Shown piece after piece: positions 1 through 5,459 of a stretch of 6,695 bases of DNA (the stretch's first letter is position 1; each line of letters opens with the position of its first letter). Location: positions 1-6,695 of the forward strand of contig JAGHCE010000173.1 in NCBI GenBank assembly GCA_021160625.1. The letters run 5' to 3'. The translations under genes were made by a program, and so were the position numbers. This stretch comes from Planctomycetota bacterium (GTDB taxonomy: Bacteria; Planctomycetota; DG-23; SLPQ01). The notes beneath the pieces were generated by a model. That model saw only the letters and a program-made list of their open reading frames with translations, was not told where the DNA came from and did not search any database.

Positions 1-945
1 AAGCTGGCCGACGCGCTTTCCAAGGCGCGCGGCGCGCTATCACGAAGGGACCAGGGCGCGGCGCTTGCGGCTGTTGCCGAGGTATTGAGGCTCGAGCCGG
101 GCAACGCTGAGGCGGCGAGGCTGAAAAAGATAACGATGCGTGTGCCCGCGGGTTTCCGTGCGGCGCCCGGTACGGCTGCGGAGCCGTACACCAATACAGG
201 CTGGGCGAAGGAAGTAATTCACGAAAAGACCGGCATCGAGATGGTCTTCATCCCTGCCGGCGAGTTTATGATGGGGAGCCCCTCCGGGGAAAGCAGGCGG
301 GACAGTGACGAGGGACCGGTGCACAAGGTTGTACTAACGAAGGCATTTTATCTTGGGAAGTACGAGGTGACGAACGGGCAGTACCAGGCATTTCTGAATT
401 CCGCGGGATATGACGGGTCGCGGGATGCGGATAGTGACTATCTGCGCCATCATCGCGATTGGAACAAGTACGCCTCGACAGGTGATTCGTATCCGATAGT
501 CTGTGTGTCATGGAAAAACGCACAGGCGTATTGTAAATGGGCGGGTCTGCGATTACCGACGGAGGCGGAGTGGGAGTATGCGTGCCGTGCGGGCAGCAGC
601 ACTCGATTCTCGTTTGGTGATAGCGACAGCCAGTTGGACAGTTACGCATGGTACAACGGCAACAGTGGGAGTAAGACGCATCCTGTGGGCCAGAAGAGGC
701 CTAACGGGTGGGATCTGTACGACATGCACGGGAACGTGTGGGAGTGCTGCGCGGACTGGAAAGGAGATTATCCTTCGGGCAGCGTGACGGACCCGCAGGG
801 TCCGTCGTCAGAGTCGGCTCGTGTGTTGCGCGGCGGCTCGTGGAACATCAATCCGCAAAACTGCCGCTCGGCTTACCGCAGCTACTACTCGCCCGACTAC
901 TCGGGCAGCGTCAGCGGGGTTCGCGTCGCGAGGACAATAAATTAA
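1..945 (+). CDS. TPR-like / SUMF1 (FGE-sulfatase) domain protein, 5' end outside window
   Basis: The frame is open from base 1, so the true start lies upstream; 314 codons are visible, ending in TAA at 943-945. The first ~45 residues are alanine-rich and helical with a TPR-like end (LRLEPGNAEAARL). From about residue 68 a full SUMF1/FGE-sulfatase domain follows, with family hallmarks EMVFIPAGEFMMGS, YEVTNGQYQAF, LRLPTEAEWEYACRAG, DMHGNVWE, RGGSW and a terminal GVRVAR. In true formylglycine-generating enzymes two cysteines in the segment after GGSW are catalytic. Aligned on the following A-x-R-x(4)-P-D, those positions here are Pro and Ser, so sulfatase activation is unlikely. The fold is also used as a ligand-binding scaffold. 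The last ~35 codons look like a DGR variable region (separate entry). Secretion cannot be judged because the N-terminus is missing. The domain call is secure; the role is unknown. Confidence 0.9.
   Translation, partial: KLADALSKARGALSRRDQGAALAAVAEVLRLEPGNAEAARLKKITMRVPAGFRAAPGTAAEPYTNTGWAKEVIHEKTGIEMVFIPAGEFMMGSPSGESRRDSDEGPVHKVVLTKAFYLGKYEVTNGQYQAFLNSAGYDGSRDADSDYLRHHRDWNKYASTGDSYPIVCVSWKNAQAYCKWAGLRLPTEAEWEYACRAGSSTRFSFGDSDSQLDSYAWYNGNSGSKTHPVGQKRPNGWDLYDMHGNVWECCADWKGDYPSGSVTDPQGPSSESARVLRGGSWNINPQNCRSAYRSYYSPDYSGSVSGVRVARTIN
829..933 (+). other. Candidate DGR variable region at the 3' end of the SUMF1-like gene
   Basis: The segment from RGGSW to the C-terminus has the form of variable regions in lectin-fold DGR targets: fixed residues (GGSW, NP, NCRSA, R, PD, G-R-AR) alternate with residues whose codons look like adenine-mutated AAC. 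The codons TAC (874, 883, 886, 898), AGC (880, 907, 913), GAC (895), GGC (904), GTC (910) and ATC (847) all keep the third-position C and differ from AAC only where A stood. The 3' end (about 914-931) is GC-rich, as expected for the initiation-of-mutagenic-homology end. TCG at 889 and 901 and GTT at 919 do not fit a pure AAC template. Ordinary SUMF1 proteins also vary here, and no template repeat or reverse transcriptase lies in the window, so this is an inference. Confidence 0.4.
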
Positions 946-974
946 CCCTTTGCACTTTATCCCTTTTACCCTTT
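946..974 (+). repeat. Short CCCTTT repeats after the SUMF1-like gene
   Basis: CCCTTT occurs at 946-951, 961-966 and 969-974, with a degenerate copy (CACTTT) at 953-958. The run starts immediately after the stop codon and is pyrimidine-rich, unlike the genes around it. Its function is unknown. It fills the space between the candidate variable region and the hairpin at 981-1002. Confidence 0.6.
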
Positions 975-980
975 GGGGGT

Positions 981-1002
981 GCAGGGGGCTTTAGCCCCCT
1001 GC
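981..1002 (+). repeat. Perfect GC-rich inverted repeat (hairpin or cruciform)
   Basis: GCAGGGGGCT at 981-990 is the exact reverse complement of AGCCCCCTGC at 993-1002, with TT between them. This gives a 9-bp stem with a TTTA tetraloop, or 10 bp with a 2-base loop. It could be a transcription terminator for the SUMF1-like gene, but no T-run follows directly; the first (ATTTTT) starts at 1011. It could instead be the target-site hairpin known downstream of DGR variable regions, which also has a GC-rich stem of this size and a 4-base loop. The structure is certain; its role is not. Confidence 0.75.
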
Positions 1003-1034
1003 TCGCGGTTATTTTTCGCGCTCGCGTAATGTGG

Positions 1035-1100
1035 CATTGGTGGCCCGCCACAGCGGGTAAATTTATCCACCAGGCGGTGTGGCGAACTTGCCCACCAATG
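1035..1100. repeat. Long imperfect inverted repeat in the spacer
   Basis: CATTGGTGG (1035-1043) pairs perfectly with CCACCAATG (1092-1100). Inside, CGCCACA (1046-1052) pairs with TGTGGCG (1078-1084), and the palindrome TAAATTTA lies at 1058-1065. Together they could form one 66-base branched or bulged hairpin. No protein or known RNA family is recognised. It may be a dispersed REP/MITE-like repeat, a small structured RNA or a leader of the following regulator gene. Confidence 0.55.
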
Positions 1101-1156
1101 AAACGGGCGCAGCGAGCGGCGCCCCTGCGAAGCGGCTTTGACGATGAGGCGACGCA

Positions 1157-2596
1157 TTGAATAAGATTCTTGTCATCGACGACGAAATCGAGAAGGTGCG
1201 TGGCGTCCTCGAGGAGCTCCTCGACGGCTCTGAACTCCTCTACGCCGAGAACGGCCACAAGGGCCTCGCAATGCTCTCCGACGACGTCTCCGCTGTGCTC
1301 CTCGACATCAAGATGCCGCCCACCGTCGGCAACGACCGCGAGCGAGAGGGGATAGAGGTGATGGCCGAGATAGCGCGCCGGCGGCCGGGGCTTCCGGTGG
1401 TGATGTTCACAAGCCACGCCGACGTGCCGCTGGTACTCGAGGCGGGAAGGCTGGGCGTCTTTGACTACGTAGTGAAGATGAACGAGCCTGGGCGGCTCGT
1501 TTCAGTCATAAAGAAGGCGCTTGCTTCAAGCAGCGCGTCGAGCGCGCGCACCGGCAGACGCGACCGCTTCGGCACCCTTGTCGGCTCGTCCGAGCGGATG
1601 CAGCGGCTGTATGAGGACATCGAGCGCGTCGCGCCGCGCGAGATGGACGTGCTTCTTTTAGGCCCAACTGGAAGCGGCAAGGACCTCGCCGCGCGCGAGA
1701 TACACGCCGCAAGCCGCCGTGCCGCCGGCCCCTTTCGAGTGGTAAACGTCGCCGCGATCCCCGTCAACCTCTTCGAGAGCGTCCTCTTCGGCCATGCAAA
1801 AGGCTCGTTCACGGGGGCCACGTCCGATAAGCCCGGCGAATTCGAGGCGGCCTCAGGCGGCACGCTTTTTCTGGACGAGATCGGCACGCTGGCCACGGAT
1901 GTCCAGGTCAAGCTCCTTCGCGTCCTCGAGGAAAAATGCATCACGCGCATAGGCGAGACGAAATCACGCTCCGTCGACACGCGCGTCATCACCGCCACCA
2001 ACGCCAATCTCCTCAAAGAGAAAGACGAGGGGCGCTTCCGCGAGGACCTCTACTACCGCCTTCGCGTCGCGACGGTGATGGTTCCGCCGCTTTCCGACAG
2101 GCGCGCCGACGTCCTGCAGCTGGCCGACTATTTTCTCGACCGGACGGTGAAGGCCGAGGGGCTGGCGCGGATTGCCTTTTCCGAGGCGGCCAGGCGCGTG
2201 CTTGTCTCACACTCGTGGCCCGGCAACGTGCGGGAACTCGAAAACTCGGTGAAAAGCGCCGCCGTTTTCGCGCGCGGCGCCGAGATAGAGCCGGCCGACC
2301 TCGACCTCGAGACCAACGGCAGTTCGATAACCGTGCACGACCTCGAGGGGCTATACCGCGACCAGAAGGCCGGGCGAACTGAAATCACCGGTCCCCGCGA
2401 ATTCAAGACGAAGTACGGTGAAGAGGCCCTCCGCTACTGCATGAAAAAGGCCGTGGAGGAAACGCATGACCAGGCGGCCGCAGGCATACTGCTGGGGTTT
2501 CTGGGAGAGGGGCACAGCGAAGAGCAGTACAACAGTTTCAGGCAGTGGTTCAGGCGGCTTGGGCTTACGAGCCGTGGGATACTCAGGGGCGACTGA
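1157..2596 (+). CDS. NtrC-type sigma-54-dependent response regulator
   Basis: This 479-residue protein is predicted to be a cytoplasmic transcription activator. The receiver domain (about 1-122) has the acidic pair D8-D9, phospho-acceptor D50 in LLDIKMPP, T85 and K107, plus a short charged insert after MPP. The AAA+ domain (about 141-372) has Walker A GPTGSGKD (169-176), the sigma-54-contacting loop as GSFTGA (216-221, usually GAFTGA), Walker B TLFLDE (236-241), FREDLYYRL with the arginine-finger region (294-302), and SWPGNVRELEN (353-363). The C-terminal ~60 residues do not give a clear Fis-type helix-turn-helix. The start is TTG at 1157: it begins exactly at the receiver's first strand, an in-frame TGA lies at 1145-1147, and TGAGG (1145-1149) may serve as ribosome site. 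No histidine kinase is in the window. A matching sigma-54 promoter lies about 100 bp after its stop. Confidence 0.95.
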   Translation: MNKILVIDDEIEKVRGVLEELLDGSELLYAENGHKGLAMLSDDVSAVLLDIKMPPTVGNDREREGIEVMAEIARRRPGLPVVMFTSHADVPLVLEAGRLGVFDYVVKMNEPGRLVSVIKKALASSSASSARTGRRDRFGTLVGSSERMQRLYEDIERVAPREMDVLLLGPTGSGKDLAAREIHAASRRAAGPFRVVNVAAIPVNLFESVLFGHAKGSFTGATSDKPGEFEAASGGTLFLDEIGTLATDVQVKLLRVLEEKCITRIGETKSRSVDTRVITATNANLLKEKDEGRFREDLYYRLRVATVMVPPLSDRRADVLQLADYFLDRTVKAEGLARIAFSEAARRVLVSHSWPGNVRELENSVKSAAVFARGAEIEPADLDLETNGSSITVHDLEGLYRDQKAGRTEITGPREFKTKYGEEALRYCMKKAVEETHDQAAAGILLGFLGEGHSEEQYNSFRQWFRRLGLTSRGILRGD

Positions 2597-2608
2597 AGGA
2601 GTACGCGC

Positions 2609-2630
2609 GCCGTAGCACGGAAGTTACGGC
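2609..2630. promoter_or_regulatory. Candidate activator-binding dyad upstream of the sigma-54 promoter
   Basis: GCCGTA (2609-2614) and TACGGC (2625-2630) form a perfect 6-bp dyad with a 10-bp gap. It lies about 90-110 bp upstream of the predicted transcription start, the distance typical of enhancer sites for NtrC-family activators. A second, weaker dyad follows at 2638-2644/2652-2658 (GGTCTTT/AAGGACC, one G-T pair). Assignment to the regulator encoded at 1157-2596 is inferred from position only. Confidence 0.35.
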
Positions 2631-2692
2631 TGCAATGGGTCTTTGGCCGCGAAGGACCGCTTTCGGGACGGTTTTGCGTGAGAAGCGGCAAG

Positions 2693-2708
2693 TGGCACGG
2701 CGGTTGCT
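2693..2708 (+). promoter_or_regulatory. Sigma-54 (-24/-12) promoter
   Basis: TGGCAC (2693-2698), five bases, then TTGCT (2704-2708) match the sigma-54 consensus TGGCAC-N5-TTGCW at every defined base. The GG and GC pairs are 12 bp apart, as required. Transcription should start near 2719. That excludes the upstream in-frame GTG at 2712 and agrees with the ribosome-site-backed ATG at 2796. The site lies between the gene of a sigma-54 activator and the envelope gene cluster, so it is probably that activator's target. Confidence 0.8.
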
Positions 2709-2717
2709 GATGTGTCA

Positions 2718-2745
2718 GGCGCCGAAGGGGGTTCCTTCGGACGCC
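2718..2745 (+). other. Leader hairpin at the predicted transcript start
   Basis: CCGAAGG (2722-2728) pairs with CCTTCGG (2734-2740) around loop GGGTT. The stem extends by GGCG/CGCC across a single bulged A (2741). Because it would be the very 5' end of the sigma-54 transcript, it could stabilise the mRNA. It has no T-run, so it is not a convincing terminator for the regulator gene upstream. Confidence 0.5.
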
Positions 2746-2783
2746 GGCCGGCGCCGGTGATCGGCATACGACAGACTGACGGG

Positions 2784-2789
2784 AAGGAG
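2784..2789 (+). promoter_or_regulatory. Ribosome binding site that fixes the start at 2796
   Basis: AAGGAG lies 6 bases before ATG 2796. An in-frame ATG at 2790 directly abuts it and is too close, and the GTG at 2712 has no such site. The choice gives a protein that begins with a clean signal peptide. Confidence 0.8.
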
Positions 2790-2795
2790 ATGGTC

Positions 2796-3758
2796 ATGAG
2801 AAGATGGGTGTGGATGGCGCTGGTCGTTGCACTGGCGTGCGCGGCGGCTGCGGAAGAGGTGGCCCGGCCGCGCGAGGAGAGGCTGGAACTGCCTCCGGCA
2901 TGGCAGGGGGTGGACGCGCAAACGAGGCTTCTTGCCAAGCGCGCCGCCGAGGTGGACGCAGACAGGCGGCTTGTCGAGCGCATCTACGGCCTCAGGCTCG
3001 ATGCACAGACGACGGTTCTCGACCTCGTCCAGGTGAGTGACGATATCCGCGGGGCGCTCCGTGAGGAGATTAAGGGCATCCGCACGACTGAGGTTGCCTA
3101 CGCCGCCGACATGACGGTGGAGGTCGTGCGCGAGGTGACAGTGCGCGAGGTCATCGAGACGATAAAGAGGACCATCACGCGCACAAAGGCCGTCCTCGGC
3201 GTGAGCGTCGACACGCTCGAGGAGGTCACACGCGAGACCAGGGACACTGTCCTTGGCGTGATGGGCAACGGCGCCGTGCCGGGCACGCGCGGCGAGAAGC
3301 GAATCCAGGCCAAGCGCGCCGCCGAAATGGACGCCTTCAGGAAGTTCGCCGAGAAGATCGTCGGCGTCAAGGTCTCCTCGGAGACGAAGGTTGAGAACCT
3401 GGTTCTGGCGAGCGACCGCGTCATGACGAGCCTTGCGGCCGGAATAAAGGGCGCGAAGACCACCGACATCGTCTATCACCAGGACGACTCCTGCGAAGTT
3501 ACGATGGAGCTCACGCTGCGCGAGATCATTGAAACGCTCCAGCGTACGTACAAGCGTTACGGCCGCGACGGGAAAGTGAGCGACGACCAGTGGCGGAAGG
3601 TCTCGACCGAAGTCAAGGACAAGGTCATCGAGGTCGTCGGGAGCGGCGCGCCGAGGGCAGAGGGGGCAGAGTCCGTCGGGACTTCCTCGTCTGAACTTTA
3701 CTCCCAGGAGATCCAGATAATCCGGCGCGTCATCAAGCGAGAGGTTGGCGTTTTGTGA
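2796..3758 (+). CDS. Exported protein with two tandem LPP20-like domains
   Basis: This 320-residue protein starts with a Sec signal peptide (RR, hydrophobic core WMALVVALACAAAA, likely cleavage before EE at 20-21), so it is probably periplasmic or surface-associated. Residues 42-126 and 167-251 align without gaps over 85 positions with 38 identities, an internal duplication. Each copy has the LPP20/FlgT-N-type pattern: AKRAAE-DA-R near the start, T-V, D and an IKG-TT turn, then a V-REVIET-like end. The two copies are joined by a linker (about 127-166), and a charged, serine-containing tail follows residue 252. There is no lipobox cysteine. It is the first gene after the sigma-54 promoter; the next gene's start lies 20 bp past its stop. 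LPP20-like proteins are envelope proteins of mostly unknown function, so only a structural or assembly role can be suggested. Confidence 0.85.
   Translation: MRRWVWMALVVALACAAAAEEVARPREERLELPPAWQGVDAQTRLLAKRAAEVDADRRLVERIYGLRLDAQTTVLDLVQVSDDIRGALREEIKGIRTTEVAYAADMTVEVVREVTVREVIETIKRTITRTKAVLGVSVDTLEEVTRETRDTVLGVMGNGAVPGTRGEKRIQAKRAAEMDAFRKFAEKIVGVKVSSETKVENLVLASDRVMTSLAAGIKGAKTTDIVYHQDDSCEVTMELTLREIIETLQRTYKRYGRDGKVSDDQWRKVSTEVKDKVIEVVGSGAPRAEGAESVGTSSSELYSQEIQIIRRVIKREVGVL
2919..3173 (+). repeat. LPP20-like domain, copy 1
   Basis: Residues 42-126 of the protein encoded at 2796-3758. This is the first member of an in-gene domain duplication; the partner is at 3294-3548 (38/85 identical residues, no gaps). 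The DNA has diverged well beyond simple recent duplication. Confidence 0.8.
3294..3548 (+). repeat. LPP20-like domain, copy 2
   Basis: Residues 167-251 of the protein encoded at 2796-3758, aligned without gaps to copy 1 at a constant offset of 125 residues. Conserved positions include AKRAAE, DA-R, T-V, SD, IKG, TT, Y and REIIET-RT. Confidence 0.8.
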
Positions 3759-3765
3759 TGCCACG

Positions 3766-3772
3766 AAGGAGG
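3766..3772 (+). promoter_or_regulatory. Ribosome binding site that fixes the start at 3779
   Basis: AAGGAGG lies 6 bases before ATG 3779. It selects that codon over the upstream in-frame GTG (3755) and ATG (3758), which overlap the previous stop codon and would spoil the lipoprotein signal peptide. Confidence 0.85.
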
Positions 3773-3778
3773 ACTGAT

Positions 3779-4021
3779 ATGAGGCTTAAAGCTGCAGTGG
3801 CGCTCGTGACGGTCGCGTTTCTCCTTGCGGCCGCCGGATGCGCCCACAATACTTCGCTCACGCGGGAGAACGAAAACGTGTCCCGCACCGTCTCGGCGGA
3901 GCCGTCGGTGACCGGCATTCCAGCGTCATCGTCGGGCTCGACCACCGAGGTCAGCGGCAAGGTCGTCGAGGTCGAACAGACAACCGAGACGCGCGTCATC
4001 GAGCGCACGACGGTGCCCTGA
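3779..4021 (+). CDS. Small lipoprotein (80 aa)
   Basis: Residues 1-20 form a lipoprotein signal peptide: MRLK, a hydrophobic stretch, then the lipobox LAAAGC with the lipidated cysteine at 21. Residue +2 is Ala, not Asp, which by the E. coli rule would send it to the outer membrane. The mature ~60 residues are rich in Ser, Thr, Val and Glu, with a repetitive beta-prone end (SGKVVEVEQTTETRVIERTT) and no known domain. It is packed between two envelope-protein genes, with 20 and 19 bp on either side, and is surely co-transcribed with them. It may anchor or bridge its neighbours; that is inference. I do not recognise a family. Confidence 0.85.
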   Translation: MRLKAAVALVTVAFLLAAAGCAHNTSLTRENENVSRTVSAEPSVTGIPASSSGSTTEVSGKVVEVEQTTETRVIERTTVP

Positions 4022-4040
4022 TTCCCCAAATGGAGACTTC

Positions 4041-5381
4041 ATGACCAGGAAAGCGATAGCGGCGTTCGCGATTGCGGTGCTGGTGGCTTCTTCGGCCGTG
4101 GTGCTCGCTCAGGAGGCCGGCGAACTCGTGGAGGTTACTGTCACCGGCGAAAGCGCGCATTCCTTCGAGGCGGCCAAGGAGGACGCGCTCAGAAGGGCCG
4201 TCGAGGCGGGGGCGGGCAAGACCGTCTTCTCCGACACGCACGTGTCGAACTTCCGCCTGATGCACGATACCATCGTGAGCCGCGCCGCCGGTTACGTAAA
4301 GTCATACGACGTTCTCTCGCGTGACGAGGCCGACGGCGTGTACAGCATGCGCGTGCGCGCCGTGGTCGCCGTCGGCAGCATCGACGAGGACTGGGGCGCC
4401 TTACAGATACTCCTGCGGCGCAAGGGCAACCCGACGCTCCTCGTGGTAGTCGAGGAGACCGTCGATGGCATGGTCCGCTCCGACAGGCCGTCCGAGTACA
4501 GACTGCGCGACATCTTTGACGAGCTCGGCTTCGACCTTATCGACGACGAGGCGCTTGCGGGCATCGGCGAGCGTGACGCGCTCAGGGCATCGCTTGTCGG
4601 TGACGAGCGCAGGGCCGCCTCCGTCGCAGCGCAGCTCCATGCCACCTACGCAGTGACGGGACGGGCGGATGTGCGCACGGGCAACGAGCGAAGGGTGGGC
4701 GGAGTAGACCTCCTTCCCGCGAATGCCGACCTGAACCTCAAGATCGTGGCCGCCGACAATGCCTATCTCGTGGCAAGCAAGTCCTTCTCATCACGAAGGA
4801 CCGCCCGGGAGGCCGGCACCGCTGTGAAAACGGCACTCGAGGACGCCGCCGCCGGCGTCGCCCAGGCCGCGATACCCAGGATGCTTGAACACTGGGCGCG
4901 CGACATCGACGAGGGCACCGTTGTGACGCTGGTCGGAACTCGCGTCGACACCGGCGTTCTCCAGGCGCTCATCGAGCGCCTGCGCGGCCTCGACGGCGTG
5001 ACGACCGCCAACGTCCAGGACCACAACCGCGAAATGACGACGGTCAATCTCCGGACGCGGCTGGAGGCAAGTTCCCTTTCGAAGGAACTCGAATCGCTCT
5101 CCGGCGGACGGCTTGCCGTGACGGGCTTTTCGCCCGGCCGTGTCGAGTTTGCGATGAAATCCGACGAACGCCGCCTCGATACAATCGAGAAGGCCGCCCC
5201 TCCCGGCGCGGAAATCACCCCGGAAAGGCGGGACGAGATAGCGAGCCGGGTTCAGCCGCGACCGGCCGGCTCCGGGGGCCCGGGAGGCGTGACGCTCTCC
5301 ACGCCGGTCCTTGTTTTGGGTGCGGTCGTGGTCGTGCTTCTCGGAGTGATTATCGGGCTCATCGTCGCGCGCCGGCGCTGA
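4041..5381 (+). CDS. Exported FlgT-N-like protein with C-terminal membrane anchor
   Basis: This 446-residue protein has a signal peptide (1-23, cleavage around VLA-QEA). It then has a FlgT-N/LPP20-type domain (about 29-111): TVTGES, EAAKEDALRRAVEAGAGK, a T-V, HDTIVSRAAGYVKSYDVL, and a YSMRVRAVV strand. From its DA-RR-VE motif to its T-V motif the spacing equals that of copy 1 in the protein at 2796-3758. A middle part (about 131-285) starts with NPTLLVVVEET and resembles the second domain of such proteins. A third part (about 290-373) is mixed alpha/beta. After a Pro/Gly linker (405-416) comes one strong membrane helix (about 421-443) ending in RRR. The bulk should sit outside the cytoplasm, tethered by its C-terminus. 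GGAG (4032-4035) precedes ATG 4041. The family name is tentative; no flagellar genes are nearby, so a flagellar role is not implied. Confidence 0.8.
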   Translation: MTRKAIAAFAIAVLVASSAVVLAQEAGELVEVTVTGESAHSFEAAKEDALRRAVEAGAGKTVFSDTHVSNFRLMHDTIVSRAAGYVKSYDVLSRDEADGVYSMRVRAVVAVGSIDEDWGALQILLRRKGNPTLLVVVEETVDGMVRSDRPSEYRLRDIFDELGFDLIDDEALAGIGERDALRASLVGDERRAASVAAQLHATYAVTGRADVRTGNERRVGGVDLLPANADLNLKIVAADNAYLVASKSFSSRRTAREAGTAVKTALEDAAAGVAQAAIPRMLEHWARDIDEGTVVTLVGTRVDTGVLQALIERLRGLDGVTTANVQDHNREMTTVNLRTRLEASSLSKELESLSGGRLAVTGFSPGRVEFAMKSDERRLDTIEKAAPPGAEITPERRDEIASRVQPRPAGSGGPGGVTLSTPVLVLGAVVVVLLGVIIGLIVARRR

Positions 5382-5386
5382 GCGCC
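5374..5386 (+). other. Small hairpin across the stop codon
   Basis: GGCGC (5374-5378), the TGA stop, then GCGCC (5382-5386) make a perfect 5-bp stem with the stop codon as its loop. There is no T-run after it. The 78-bp gap to the next gene (5382-5459) therefore shows no convincing terminator or consensus promoter, which leaves read-through into the protease gene likely. Confidence 0.4.
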
Positions 5387-5448
5387 TCGATGCGCGCACG
5401 CCCGTCCGCTGGGGGTGACGGCGCGGGGAGTGTTTGCGGGCGCGAAGG

Positions 5449-5455
5449 AAGGAGG
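5449..5455 (+). promoter_or_regulatory. Ribosome binding site of the caspase-HtrA gene
   Basis: AAGGAGG lies 4 bases before ATG 5460, inside a longer purine run starting at 5445. It marks the start of a gene that is open to the end of the window. Confidence 0.8.
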
Positions 5456-5459
5456 CATC

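Noticed and set aside
1..945. A true formylglycine-generating enzyme (sulfatase activator)
   Set aside because: The two catalytic cysteine positions after GGSW are Pro and Ser here, and no sulfatase gene is in the window.
946..1156. A DGR template repeat in the spacer after the candidate variable region
   Set aside because: No stretch resembling 829-933 with extra adenines is present in the spacer, and no reverse transcriptase follows.
1098..1160. A 20-codon ORF (starting MKRAQRAAPL) whose TGA overlaps the TTG start of the regulator
   Set aside because: The overlap could mean translational coupling, but there is no ribosome site before its ATG. The ATG is also part of a dyad arm, so chance is more likely.
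911..1417. A 168-codon - strand frame across the spacer and the regulator start
   Set aside because: It runs through the structured spacer and into the receiver domain of a certain + strand gene; its product shows no family features.
2656..2678. A rho-independent terminator for the regulator gene (ACCG...CGGT followed by TTTT)
   Set aside because: Only 4 bp of stem around a 9-base loop; too weak to call.
2712..2795. N-terminal extension of the tandem-LPP20 protein from GTG 2712
   Set aside because: No ribosome site, it starts upstream of the predicted sigma-54 transcript start (~2719), and it would bury the signal peptide. ATG 2796 is better on all counts.
2715..3764. A long open frame (349 codons) on the - strand
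   Set aside because: It lies opposite the tandem-LPP20 gene. The + strand has a ribosome site, a signal peptide and recognisable repeated domains; the - strand product has no recognisable domain. It is a high-GC shadow frame.
4791..5399. A 202-codon - strand frame opposite the FlgT-like gene
   Set aside because: Shadow of a well-supported + strand gene, with no domain, no signal and no convincing start region.
5412..5437. A possible second sigma-54 promoter before the protease gene (GG-rich run followed by TTTGC)
   Set aside because: The GG and GC elements are not at the required 12-bp separation, and no TGGCAC-like block is present.
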